From: an uncultured Eubacteriales bacterium
GTDB lineage: Bacteria; Bacillota; Clostridia; Oscillospirales; CAG-272
Assembly: GCA_934477985.1 (NCBI GenBank)
Contig: CAKSOR010000004.1
Span: forward strand, 1-18,239
DNA: 18,239 nt
Direction of reading: 5' to 3'
Shown here: one piece after another, positions 1 to 7,143 of the stretch
Position numbering within the stretch: the first letter of the stretch is position 1
Layout of the letters: every line of letters begins with the position of its first letter
The notes under the pieces: generated by a model
Told to the model about the DNA's origin: nothing
Database searches by the model: none
What the model saw: only the letters and a program-made list of their open reading frames with translations
Translations under genes and position numbers: made by a program

Positions 1-702
1 CAGATAAAGCGGCTCTCTGACTGTTGGCATCTGCACTTTATTCTCTCCGGCGACGGCAGGTATAACGACATTCCGGTAAGGCGCGGCGAGGGCTTTGTCG
101 TACGCGAAAATGAGTACTACAGCGAAGAGGTCGGAAAGGACGGTCTTGAGCAATACTGGATAAATTTCACCGGTGAGAGAGCTCAGAGCCTCCTCTCGGA
201 TTGCGGTATAAACGGCGTATTCAGCTTTGAAAAGAACTTTTCGCGCATAAGCGACCGGCTTTTCTCGGCGTTCGACGACCCGCTCTATGACCGCTTTTCG
301 ATGCTCGGATTGCTGTTTTTGCTCTGCGGACTGATCTCGGATCGCGGCAGCAACCATACCGGAGCACAGCTCCATATAAGGACGGCGGAGGAGTTCGTGA
401 AGCGAAACTACGCCGGAGAGCTGAATGTCGGAATGATCGCCGACGAATGCCGGGTCTCGCCGAAATATCTTAGCCGCGTCTACCGTGAGGAACGCGGGAT
501 AACTCTCGCCGGGCTGATCTCCGAGACCAGGCTTGAGGCGGCAAGGCGGCTTCTCGAGCGCCCGGCGGAGGAGGGCGGAAACATCTCGCAGATCGCCTTC
601 GCGGTGGGCTACAGTGACCCGCTGTATTTTTCGAAGGTCTTCAGAAAGCGCTTCGGTCTTCCGCCCGGAGAGTTCAGGAGAAAAGCCATTCGCGCGGACT
701 GA
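1..702 (+). CDS. AraC-family transcriptional regulator (5' end outside window)
   Basis: The reading frame is open from base 1 to the TGA at 700-702, giving 233 visible residues. The start lies upstream, so an ATG at 301 should not be taken as the start. Residues 1-75 resemble the cupin-like sugar-sensing half of AraC regulators: WHLHFILSGDGRY, then a GEGFVV turn, then YWINFTG. The last 100 residues carry two helix-turn-helix motifs (LNVGMIADECRVSPKYLSRVYR and ISQIAFAVGYSDPLYFSKVF) and end in the usual FGLPPGEFR. By family it is a cytoplasmic DNA-binding regulator, usually of carbohydrate genes. Its target cannot be told because the upstream neighbours are missing. It converges on the minus-strand gene at 761-1615. 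Confidence 0.9.
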   Translation, partial: QIKRLSDCWHLHFILSGDGRYNDIPVRRGEGFVVRENEYYSEEVGKDGLEQYWINFTGERAQSLLSDCGINGVFSFEKNFSRISDRLFSAFDDPLYDRFSMLGLLFLLCGLISDRGSNHTGAQLHIRTAEEFVKRNYAGELNVGMIADECRVSPKYLSRVYREERGITLAGLISETRLEAARRLLERPAEEGGNISQIAFAVGYSDPLYFSKVFRKRFGLPPGEFRRKAIRAD

Positions 703-713
703 ATCCATCAGCG

Positions 714-744
714 AAAAAAGCCGGTCGGATAACTCCGATCGGCT
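714..744 (-). terminator. Rho-independent terminator of the flotillin operon
   Basis: An 11-bp stem with one G-U pair (arms 719-729 and 734-744) has a TAAC loop. Read on the minus strand it is followed by a run of six T (714-719). It lies just after the stop of the minus-strand gene at 761-1615. The plus-strand AraC gene ends nearby, but there is no good T-run on that strand. Confidence 0.8.
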
Positions 745-760
745 CAGATTTACCGCGGTT

Positions 761-1615
761 TCATTCACTTTTCTTCTCGTCGGTCGGCGCGTCCGCGTTG
801 GGGTTTTTTGTGATCATCAGCCCCTCGACGACCTTAGTGCCGTTCTTGCCCGAGAAGCGGGTGTAGAAATAGCCAATCACCGAGAAGGTCAGCGCGCCGA
901 TGAAGTTGACGAACATATCCTTGATCGTGTCGATGAGTCCGATGTCGAGGTAGCCGTTTATCCCGAGCGACTGTCCGTTGACCGTCGTGTCGGTGATATC
1001 CTTTATCTGCACCGCGATGTTGAGCCCCTCGGTGTTCAGCAGCGTCGACGAGATCGTCGTGACTATCGTGTCGCGCTGCATGTCGGTCAGGAAAAGTCTG
1101 TCCATGCTGAACTCAAAGAACTCCCACAGAACGCCGATCGTCATCGAGAAACAGAACGAGAACATCGCAACGAAGAAGGGCGAAAGATTCAGTCCGAAGA
1201 CCTTCTTGCGGTTGAGGATGACAATAAGCGAGAGTCCGACCGCGGCGGCTAAGAATCCGGTCGTCACGTGAAGCATCGTGTCCCAGAGCGCGAATCTCGT
1301 GTAATAACTGTTGATCTCGCCCATTATCTCGGCGGCAAAGATGAAGATCAGCACGATATTCTCGAGCAGCGCCGGCACGTCAACTCTGAACACGCGCTCG
1401 ACGAACACCGGCACAAGGAAGAGCACCAGCGTGAACGCGCACAGGAAGACGTTCTCGTAGTTTCCGATGAAGAACTGACGCACTCCGACAAGGATTACAA
1501 GCGCGCGCAGGATCATATAGATCGTGAACGTGACCTTATCCTTCCTGTACTCGTTTGAGAGCTGCCGGAAAAAGCCCGGCTTTTTTTCTTTCGCTTTTTT
1601 CTCTTTGTTTTTCAT
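761..1615 (-). CDS. Multi-spanning membrane protein, DUF2238/YjdF-like
   Basis: This 284-residue protein has a lysine-rich N-terminus (about residues 1-28), roughly six to seven hydrophobic helices and an acidic tail, so it should sit in the cytoplasmic membrane. The central part has the pattern of the YjdF/DUF2238 family: WDTMLHVTTGF, then LWEFFEF, then DTIKDMFVNFIGAL. In that family a DxxLH motif and a DTxxDM motif lie on neighbouring helices. The function of the family is unknown to me. The start is supported by an AGGTGAGA ribosome site just upstream. It follows flotillin on the same strand, separated by a short hairpin, so it may be the operon's last gene, with partly independent expression. 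Confidence 0.7.
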   Translation of the reverse strand: MKNKEKKAKEKKPGFFRQLSNEYRKDKVTFTIYMILRALVILVGVRQFFIGNYENVFLCAFTLVLFLVPVFVERVFRVDVPALLENIVLIFIFAAEIMGEINSYYTRFALWDTMLHVTTGFLAAAVGLSLIVILNRKKVFGLNLSPFFVAMFSFCFSMTIGVLWEFFEFSMDRLFLTDMQRDTIVTTISSTLLNTEGLNIAVQIKDITDTTVNGQSLGINGYLDIGLIDTIKDMFVNFIGALTFSVIGYFYTRFSGKNGTKVVEGLMITKNPNADAPTDEKKSE

Positions 1616-1634
1616 TTCTCACCTATAGCCCAAA

Positions 1635-1656
1635 ACCGCCGATGTCAGTCGGCGGT
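1635..1656 (-). terminator. Hairpin between flotillin and the DUF2238-like gene
   Basis: A perfect 8-bp stem (1635-1642 with 1649-1656) has a 6-base loop and sits in the 52-base gap after the flotillin stop. On the minus strand it is followed by only four T, so it is a weak or partial terminator, or an RNA-stability element at the 3' end of the flotillin message. Confidence 0.5.
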
Positions 1657-1667
1657 CGGGATATTGC

Positions 1668-3071
1668 TTATTCAGCTTTTGCTTCCGGAGCGGAAGTCTC
1701 GGCGGGCTTCTCTGTTCCAAGGTATGCCGGAAGATTCATTCCAGCCATGTCGAACATCTCGTTCATCGGCGGAATCGACTTCATCATGCCCGAGAGGAAG
1801 TTCGCGGTCGCGGTCTTGCCGTCGGTCGAATTGCCGCCGTCCCAGACGGTGACCTTGTCGATCTTGAGATTCTTGACTGCCTCGACCTGAATCTTCGTCA
1901 GTTCTTCGAGCTTGTCGGCGATCATCAGGCGGATAGCGTCGTCCGACTCGCCGCCAGCCGACTTGACGATCTCAGCGAAACCTTCAGCCTGCTTTGTCAG
2001 CATAGAGCGCATACCGTCTGCCTCAGCCTGCATTCTCATGAGAGTCGCGTCGGCTTCACCCTTCGCGCGGCGTCTGATCTGCTCAGCCTCAGCCTCAGCC
2101 TTCAGCTCTGCCTGCTTCTTTTCGATCTCGGCCTTGACGAGGACATCGGCTTCGAGAGTCGCCTGCTCGAGCGACGCACGGGAGAGCTCGGCGTTCTTCT
2201 GCGCGGTGTAAGCCTCTTCGAGAGCCTTTGCCGCCTGAATCTTCTCAGCGGCGGTCGCGCGCTTGAGAGCCTCAGCCTCGCGCTCGCGGCGGGTAGCCTC
2301 GGACTCGGCGACCTGAACCTTAGCCTCGTTCTCTCCCTTAATAGCCTCGGAGTTAGCGAGCGATACGCTTATTCTCTGGTCACGCTCAGCGTTCGCGGCA
2401 CCGATAGCGCCCTCTCGGTCAGCCTCGGCGACCGAGACCTTCGCGTCGTTGATAGCCTTAGCGGCGGCTTCCTTACCGAGAGCCAGAATGTATCCGCTCT
2501 CGTCGGTGATGTCGGTTACGTTGACGTTGATGAGTCGGAGACCGATCTTCTTGAGCTCGGTCTCAACGTTTCTGGAGACCGCGTCGAGGAACTTATCGCG
2601 GTCGGTGTTGATCTCCTCGATCTCCATCGTCGCGATGACGAGACGGAGCTGACCGAAGATTATATCCTTCGCGAGCTCCTGGATGTCGTCGAGCTTGAGT
2701 CCGAGCATGCGCTCAGCGGCGTTCTGCATGACGCCCGGCTCGGTCGAGATACCGACCGTGAAGCGCGAGGGGACGTCTACGCGGATGTTCTGCTTAGAGA
2801 GCGCGTTCTTGAGGTCGACATTTATCGAAATGGGTGTCAGGTCGAGGAACTCAACCGACTGGATGACCGGCCAGATGAAAGCCGCGCCGCCGTGGATGCA
2901 CTTTGCGGAGCGCGAAGTTCCGTCGGCGTTGCTGCCGACCTTACCGTAGATGACCATGACCTTGTCGGACGGGCACTTGCGATAGCGCGAGGCAATGACT
3001 ATAAGTGTAGTCAGAATCAAGAGCGCTATCACACAGATGAGGATGAGAAGGCTTGAAGAACCGTATGGCAT
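1668..3071 (-). CDS. floT: Flotillin family protein (FloT/YuaG-like)
   Basis: This 467-residue protein starts with a membrane-inserting hydrophobic segment (residues 8-28). An SPFH/PHB domain follows (about 35-200, with CIHGGAAFIWPVIQ and FTVGISTEPGVMQNAAERML). A long Ala/Glu/Lys-rich coiled coil covers about 200-370 and a flexible acidic tail ends it. That order and length match bacterial FloT, which scaffolds ordered membrane microdomains and influences the oligomerisation of membrane proteins. The start has a strong AAAGGAG site. NfeD-like and PspC-domain genes lie directly upstream, and an NfeD gene next to flotillin is the usual arrangement (yuaF-yuaG in Bacillus). The family call is firm. 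The role in this organism is inferred from relatives. Confidence 0.93.
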   Translation of the reverse strand: MPYGSSSLLILICVIALLILTTLIVIASRYRKCPSDKVMVIYGKVGSNADGTSRSAKCIHGGAAFIWPVIQSVEFLDLTPISINVDLKNALSKQNIRVDVPSRFTVGISTEPGVMQNAAERMLGLKLDDIQELAKDIIFGQLRLVIATMEIEEINTDRDKFLDAVSRNVETELKKIGLRLINVNVTDITDESGYILALGKEAAAKAINDAKVSVAEADREGAIGAANAERDQRISVSLANSEAIKGENEAKVQVAESEATRREREAEALKRATAAEKIQAAKALEEAYTAQKNAELSRASLEQATLEADVLVKAEIEKKQAELKAEAEAEQIRRRAKGEADATLMRMQAEADGMRSMLTKQAEGFAEIVKSAGGESDDAIRLMIADKLEELTKIQVEAVKNLKIDKVTVWDGGNSTDGKTATANFLSGMMKSIPPMNEMFDMAGMNLPAYLGTEKPAETSAPEAKAE

Positions 3072-3105
3072 AATTGTTTCTCCTTTATAAGTAGTTTATT
3101 TCGTT

Positions 3106-3297
3106 TCAGAGTTCGATATTCATATCGTCCGGCATTATGAACGCACAGGCGAGATAGATGAGCAGTCCGCTGCCGGTGAGTCCGGCTATCGCGAAGATGA
3201 CGCGGACCAGCGCAGGGTCGATGTTGAAGTAGAGTCCGAATCCGGCGCAGACTCCGCAGATCATACGTCCGGAGGTCGGTCTGACTAACTTTTTCAT
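3106..3297 (-). CDS. PspC-domain small membrane protein
   Basis: This 63-residue protein is essentially one PspC domain: MKKLVRPTSGRMICGVCAGF, then FNIDPALVRVIFAI and a second hydrophobic stretch. PspC proteins are small inner-membrane sensors or effectors of envelope stress. I chose the ATG at 3297 because an AAAGGAG site lies 8 bases upstream of it. A GTG three codons earlier overlaps that site and is less likely. The gene sits 13 bases after the NfeD-like gene and 34 bases before flotillin, so the three are probably co-transcribed. No PspA homologue is visible here. Confidence 0.88.
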   Translation of the reverse strand: MKKLVRPTSGRMICGVCAGFGLYFNIDPALVRVIFAIAGLTGSGLLIYLACAFIMPDDMNIEL

Positions 3298-3310
3298 GAA
3301 GATCACTCCT

Positions 3311-3898
3311 TTACTTCATAGCGCGCTCGACCATCACGAGCCCCATCTCATCGGTGGAGACAACGCGGACGGTCTCGCCGGTTTTCAGAGTCTCTTCGGA
3401 ATTGGTCACGGCGTCCAGCTCCACGTATTTGTCCTGCACGATGATGTTTATCTTGCCTCGCCCTTTGCCCTTCGGCGGAATCGGGATGTAGACCTCGCCG
3501 GTCTTGCCGACTGCCGCGCCGAGCTGCATTGTGCCGTTCGACTGGAGCTTCAGGACGGCTTTCATCAGGTACGCGATGCCGAACAGCGTCGCGACGCCGC
3601 AGAGCAGCGCTAAAATTATCGCGAGGATGTTCGAGACGCCGAAGTCGATGAAGACTATGCCAGCCCATCCGGCGATGCAGAGCATTCCGACGATGCCGCG
3701 TATCGAGAAGAGCGTGAGTCCGTCATCGCCGCCGATCTCATCCGGGATTCCGTCGCCGTCAAGGTCGATGCCGTCGTCACCGTCGCCGATGCCGAAGAAT
3801 AGCAGTATCGTCTGCACGATCAGCACGAGAGTCGCGGGAATGCCTATGAAGGCGAATATATGCTGTAGGTCGCTTAGTGAGTTCCACCAGTTAGCCAA
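3311..3898 (-). CDS. NfeD-like membrane protein with C-terminal OB-fold (YuaF-type)
   Basis: This 195-residue protein has a membrane helix at about 15-36 and an acidic loop at 38-60. Two further helices follow at about 64-84 and 88-113, then a C-terminal beta-rich domain (about 125-193) with the pattern of NfeD OB-folds (GKTGEVYIPIPP, then LKTGETVRVV). NfeD proteins of this short type partner flotillins at the membrane. The start is a TTG at 3898, with AAAGGAG 9 bases upstream. No ATG fits. The acidic loop contains DLDGDGIPDE, which looks like a calcium-binding turn; many relatives have Asp-rich loops there. It is the first gene of the NfeD-PspC-flotillin set, 71 bases after the zinc-ribbon gene. 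Confidence 0.85.
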   Translation of the reverse strand: MANWWNSLSDLQHIFAFIGIPATLVLIVQTILLFFGIGDGDDGIDLDGDGIPDEIGGDDGLTLFSIRGIVGMLCIAGWAGIVFIDFGVSNILAIILALLCGVATLFGIAYLMKAVLKLQSNGTMQLGAAVGKTGEVYIPIPPKGKGRGKINIIVQDKYVELDAVTNSEETLKTGETVRVVSTDEMGLVMVERAMK

Positions 3899-3969
3899 TG
3901 CGCTTCACTCCTTTATGATTTGCTGTTGTTGGCGGTTTATACTGTCAATTGATTATTTATCGCGGACGG

Positions 3970-4512
3970 TTATTCGTTATCCTGCCCGCACTTATGACAT
4001 TTTACGTCTCCGTCACGGAGTCCGTCGCCGCAGTACGCGCAGAAGCGTCTGCCGCCCTCGATAAGCGGGAATTTCGTTCCGCGGTGATATATAACGCGGT
4101 CTCCGGCATGATACCACATGTCCTGATAGAGCGGCTCAAGGCTCTCGACGCTCTTTTTGATCTGACCGCCCTTGCCGGTGTCAACTTTTATAATCATCGT
4201 ATAGAGCGGGACAGTCGCCGAAATGCGCATGTCCTCCCTGCTGGCGGTCTGCGACTCGCGGTATTTCACGTCGGTCACAGTGCCGGTGAACGAGCGGTCT
4301 GTGAATATCCGCCAGGGCTTTTTTGAAAGCACCGCGATCAGCACGATGACATACGCGACCGTGACCGACGCCGCCGGGCTGATTCTCGATGAGAGATACG
4401 AGTGCATGCCGAGCGCCCATGCAACGACCACCACCGCCGCGATGACGGCACAGAACAACAACTGTCTGAACCAGTAGCTCCGGAATTTTCTCTCATAAAC
4501 TGAGCCTTTCAT
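3970..4512 (-). CDS. Membrane protein with C-terminal zinc ribbon, unknown function
   Basis: This 180-residue protein has two predicted membrane helices (about 17-35 and 46-63), a soluble beta-rich middle and a C-terminal zinc ribbon with Cys158, Cys161, Cys172 and Cys175 (CAYCG and CHKCG). I do not recognise a named family. The middle portion (TGTVTDVKYRES, then LYTMIIKVDTG) reads like a small beta-barrel. The ATG overlaps the stop of the upstream DUF1836 gene by four bases (ATGA), so translation of the two is coupled and both are probably under the DUF1836 promoter. Metal binding by the four cysteines is inference from spacing. Confidence 0.75.
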   Translation of the reverse strand: MKGSVYERKFRSYWFRQLLFCAVIAAVVVVAWALGMHSYLSSRISPAASVTVAYVIVLIAVLSKKPWRIFTDRSFTGTVTDVKYRESQTASREDMRISATVPLYTMIIKVDTGKGGQIKKSVESLEPLYQDMWYHAGDRVIYHRGTKFPLIEGGRRFCAYCGDGLRDGDVKCHKCGQDNE

Positions 4513-5084
4513 CCCAGCACACCGTCCCAGATGCTGTTTGCCTTCTGTCTGACGAGCGCCGCGTAATACGCGTAAATGATTATCTCGCAGGCGTTCTCAA
4601 GGCGCTTACGCGCTCCGGGCGCGCACTCCTCGTAGCTGTCAAGCGTGCGGCTGATGAGATTTTTGACGTTATCGCCGTCGTCGCCGCCGTCGACGAGCTC
4701 GTCGATTATCTTGCAGAGGTAATCATACAGAAGCGACTCGGGGATGATGTCGTCGCTCTTGTCTCCCGCGCGTCCGTTGACGTAGGTCAAAAGCGCCGCG
4801 ATGCGCTCAAGCTGCATCGACTCGCGCATCATGTTGATTATCAGTATCCGCGCGAGCTGATCCTTGCCGTAGCGCTTGTTGTGGGCGTTCGCGACCCAGC
4901 CGCGCTTTGTCCAGTTCTGAAGGGTCGAACCGTCGATGCCGCTTATCTCGCGTATCTGCGAGAGCATTATTCCGTCGGTTATATAGAAGATCTTATCGAG
5001 GAACTCAAGTCCGGTGACGTTTCCCATCTTCACCTTATCCATCAGCGTCCCCGGTATCAGGCGGCTTTCGATCTCGAGCTTCAA
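4509..5084 (-). CDS. DUF1836 family protein, MerR-like helix-turn-helix regulator
   Basis: The protein is 191 residues from a TTG at 5084, which has an AAAGGAGAG site 8-10 bases upstream. An ATG at 5135 is in frame but lies inside the promoter's -10 box, so it cannot be the start of this transcript's product. The central region (ITDGIMLSQIREISGI, LQNWTKRGW, then KRYGKDQLARILIINMMR) has the MerR-like winged-helix pattern of DUF1836, a Firmicute family presumed to bind DNA. The rest is helical. The gene heads a coupled pair with the zinc-ribbon protein. A perfect palindrome in its own promoter suggests autoregulation, which is inference. Confidence 0.85.
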   Translation of the reverse strand: MKLEIESRLIPGTLMDKVKMGNVTGLEFLDKIFYITDGIMLSQIREISGIDGSTLQNWTKRGWVANAHNKRYGKDQLARILIINMMRESMQLERIAALLTYVNGRAGDKSDDIIPESLLYDYLCKIIDELVDGGDDGDNVKNLISRTLDSYEECAPGARKRLENACEIIIYAYYAALVRQKANSIWDGVLG

Positions 5085-5121
5085 TCCGCGATCTCTCCTT
5101 TCTGTTTTATAGTGCAATAAG

Positions 5122-5150
5122 ATTATATCATACAATCACGTGATTGTCAA
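5122..5150 (-). promoter_or_regulatory. Consensus sigma-A promoter of the DUF1836 gene
   Basis: On the minus strand there is TTGACA (5145-5150), a spacer of exactly 17 bases, and TATAAT (5122-5127). Both boxes are perfect consensus. Transcription should start near 5115, leaving a leader of about 30 bases that carries the AAAGGAG site before the TTG start at 5084. The placement rules out an earlier ATG as the gene's start. Confidence 0.9.
5132..5147. promoter_or_regulatory. Perfect 16-bp palindrome in the promoter spacer, candidate operator
   Basis: ACAATCACGTGATTGT is identical to its reverse complement. It overlaps half of the -35 box and most of the 17-base spacer of the DUF1836 promoter. 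A protein bound here would touch the polymerase site directly. MerR-type regulators bind between -35 and -10, and the gene driven by the promoter encodes a MerR-like protein, so self-regulation is the simplest guess. Confidence 0.7.
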
Positions 5151-5256
5151 GAGGGTTTTCAAAATTTTATCCGATTCCTTTATGAATTTTTTTCCTGAGA
5201 ACGGGAACATTTTCTAAAACATTACGTCTAAGAGAATATACGGAGGAAATCGACCG

Positions 5257-5856
5257 ATGATATTGTACATTCTCATACCGCTTCCATACCTCACGGTATT
5301 TTTCATAAGTCTCATAGCGCTGATGCTCTTCGGCATGAAGACAAGACCAGCCTTCGCGGCTTCCGCGCTTTTCTCGCTCGCGCTGAACCTTTCGCTGACA
5401 TTCGTTTCCGGGCTGAATTCTGCCGACTACTCAATGGCTGCGCTCGGATTCGCTCTCAGACTGCTGCCGTATATAATCGCGGCGGGTGTTATCGCGATGC
5501 TCTTCAACATAAAGGCGATATTCACAGACATCGACTCGCCAAAGCCGCGGAGGGTCGTTTTCAGCGTGATGCTCGCGGCGGCGGTCGTCGGCTCGGGCGT
5601 GCTGTTCTACAGTTATCATCCGCGAGTCATCGTCTCGGAGAGCGATGAGAAGTATATCGACCGCGACACTCTCAGAAAGCAGCTCCGACCGCACGACCCG
5701 GGACTGATCACGCTTTACATCGAGGTCAAAGGCGCGGACAGCGACGGTTACACGGCGGAAGCGGTCTATTTCCCGTGGGGCGGAAGTCTCGGCGTGAGCG
5801 AATACAAGTCAGCCGACGGCAGGATCGCCGGGGAATATTATGACCCGGAGAGGTAA
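5257..5856 (+). CDS. Membrane protein with four predicted helices, unknown function
   Basis: This 199-residue protein has hydrophobic helices at about 3-25, 33-52, 62-85 and 102-120. A soluble C-terminal part of about 80 residues follows, probably outside the cell, with a beta-rich stretch (LITLYIEVKG, then YTAEAVYFPWGG). I recognise no family. A GGAGG site lies about 10 bases before the ATG. It begins a plus-strand set of three genes and is divergent from the DUF1836 gene across a 172-base gap. That gap shows no convincing plus-strand promoter. The next gene starts three bases after this stop, so the two are probably translated together. Confidence 0.75.
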   Translation: MILYILIPLPYLTVFFISLIALMLFGMKTRPAFAASALFSLALNLSLTFVSGLNSADYSMAALGFALRLLPYIIAAGVIAMLFNIKAIFTDIDSPKPRRVVFSVMLAAAVVGSGVLFYSYHPRVIVSESDEKYIDRDTLRKQLRPHDPGLITLYIEVKGADSDGYTAEAVYFPWGGSLGVSEYKSADGRIAGEYYDPER

Positions 5857-5859
5857 TTT

Positions 5860-6201
5860 ATGAAGAAAAAAGCAATAGTTTTCGCGGCGATCGCGCTGAT
5901 CATCTGCGTGTCCTGCGCCGTCTGGGCACATTTCCCGCCGGTTATTTCGGAAGCAAAGCTGACAAGTGCCGAGAAAAGCGCTGTCCGCGCCGTCGCGCTC
6001 GAATATAACCGCAAATTCTCGTTTCCGGTGAGAATAACTGTCCACAGGTCTTTGGAAAACGGCGAGGTGAAGCTTTTCGCGCACGCCGACTACGCGTTCG
6101 GGCGGGTCGGGTTCAGTTACAGTCTCAGGGGTTCCGGCGAGGGGTTCGTCAATACAGGCGAGATGGAAGCCGATCCCTGCGGAAATCCATTCGGGTGGTG
6201 A
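5860..6201 (+). CDS. Small exported or membrane-anchored protein, unknown function
   Basis: This 113-residue protein begins MKKK followed by a hydrophobic stretch (residues 5-23) that reads as a signal peptide or anchor. The cysteine at residue 20 follows C-V-S, which is not a good lipobox, so I do not call it a lipoprotein. The rest is small and beta-rich (FPVRITVHRS, then YAFGRVGFSYSLRG). No family is recognised. The ATG follows the previous stop by three bases. The stop overlaps alternative GTG starts of the next gene. All three genes of this set encode proteins that enter or cross the membrane, so they may act at the surface. Confidence 0.7.
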   Translation: MKKKAIVFAAIALIICVSCAVWAHFPPVISEAKLTSAEKSAVRAVALEYNRKFSFPVRITVHRSLENGEVKLFAHADYAFGRVGFSYSLRGSGEGFVNTGEMEADPCGNPFGW

Positions 6202-6206
6202 ATAAA

Positions 6207-7106
6207 ATGAAACACATTATACTTCCTATGCTTATATTCGTGTCGGTGCTCCTCGGAGCTCCGGTCGCGAAGACTGATTTCCCGGCGCAGCGCAGCGGCT
6301 GCATGGCGTGGGAGGATTTCAATCTGCCAAAGGACATCGAGGATACGATAAACGACACCATGAGCGCGTATAGTTTCAGACTCGAGGGCGACACGCTGAT
6401 ACTCGACTTCGGCGATGTGACCGCCGAACTCCCCGAGAAGTTGAACTCCGGCTCAGAGCTCGACCACACGCTGAAGACCACCGGAGTGTTCGTGTCGGAA
6501 AAGCTCGCGGCGGTCAGCGTCTATGATAAGAACAAGCAGTGTGCGAAAGTGTTCGTGACAGCCGACCGTGGCGAAAACTGGACGCTGTCCGAGATTGATC
6601 TCGGCTTTGGCAAAGAGAATTTCTCGGTCTATAAGATCTACCCGACCGCGCAGTTCATCTCATTCTCGTCGGCTGAACACGGTGTTCTCGCCGTGACTCA
6701 CCGCGGAATGGGAAGCTCCGGCAATACCTGGCTCTTCGCCACAAGTGACGGCGGAAAGAGCTGGACACGCTCGGATTCGGAGGAATGGAGCGGCAATATG
6801 CGCGTGACCTACGGCGTCGGGTTTATCGACGAACTGCACGGTTTTGTCAGCTGCGGATCGGCATTGAAGCCGCTCGAGATACGCGAGACAACCGACGGCG
6901 GCGCGACCTGGCAGGCGCTCGAGCTCGCGGAGTATCTGCCGGATGAGCTCGGCGAGGAAGCACGCCGCGGCGCTTTCACCGGCTCGCCGTATATAAGCGG
7001 TCAGAAGGTCGTCTTCCCGATAGTTTTCCGCGACGGTGAGCGTCCGCTCTGCTGGATATTCAATTATGGCGAGGGCTGGAAATTCTCTTATGACAAGCCC
7101 TTCTGA
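6207..7106 (+). CDS. Secreted Asp-box (BNR-repeat, beta-propeller-like) protein
   Basis: From the ATG at 6207 the protein is 299 residues with an N-terminal signal-like segment (MKHIILPMLIFVSVLLGAPV). Two GTG codons upstream (6195, 6198) overlap the previous gene's stop. The ATG is preferred because a GGTGG site precedes it and it gives the cleaner signal sequence. Three Asp-box motifs are visible: TADRGENW (118-125), TSDGGKSW (179-186) and TTDGGATW (228-235), spaced about 50-60 residues apart as in blades of a beta-propeller. Such repeats occur in sialidases, photosystem-assembly Ycf48-like and sortilin-like proteins. No sialidase catalytic set is evident, so a binding or structural role outside the membrane is more likely. 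Confidence 0.8.
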   Translation: MKHIILPMLIFVSVLLGAPVAKTDFPAQRSGCMAWEDFNLPKDIEDTINDTMSAYSFRLEGDTLILDFGDVTAELPEKLNSGSELDHTLKTTGVFVSEKLAAVSVYDKNKQCAKVFVTADRGENWTLSEIDLGFGKENFSVYKIYPTAQFISFSSAEHGVLAVTHRGMGSSGNTWLFATSDGGKSWTRSDSEEWSGNMRVTYGVGFIDELHGFVSCGSALKPLEIRETTDGGATWQALELAEYLPDELGEEARRGAFTGSPYISGQKVVFPIVFRDGERPLCWIFNYGEGWKFSYDKPF

Positions 7107-7110
7107 GCAA

Positions 7111-7140
7111 AAAAGACTGCCGCTTTTGCGACAGTCTTTT
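7111..7140. terminator. Bidirectional terminator between convergent genes
   Basis: The stem AAAAGACTG/CAGTCTTTT encloses an inner CGC/GCG stem with a TTTT loop and one mismatch. It is A-rich on the left and T-rich on the right, so it works in both directions. It ends the plus-strand set (stop at 7106) and the minus-strand operon (stop at 7144). Confidence 0.85.
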
Positions 7141-7143
7141 CTT

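Noticed and set aside
3899..3969. Separate promoter for the NfeD-flotillin operon
   Set aside because: A perfect TTGACA is present on the minus strand, but no acceptable -10 lies 16-18 bases after it. The operon may be read from the DUF1836 promoter or from an atypical promoter.
5151..5256. Plus-strand promoter for the three-gene exported set
   Set aside because: AT-rich, with a TATAC-like element near 5234, but no convincing -35; left unassigned.
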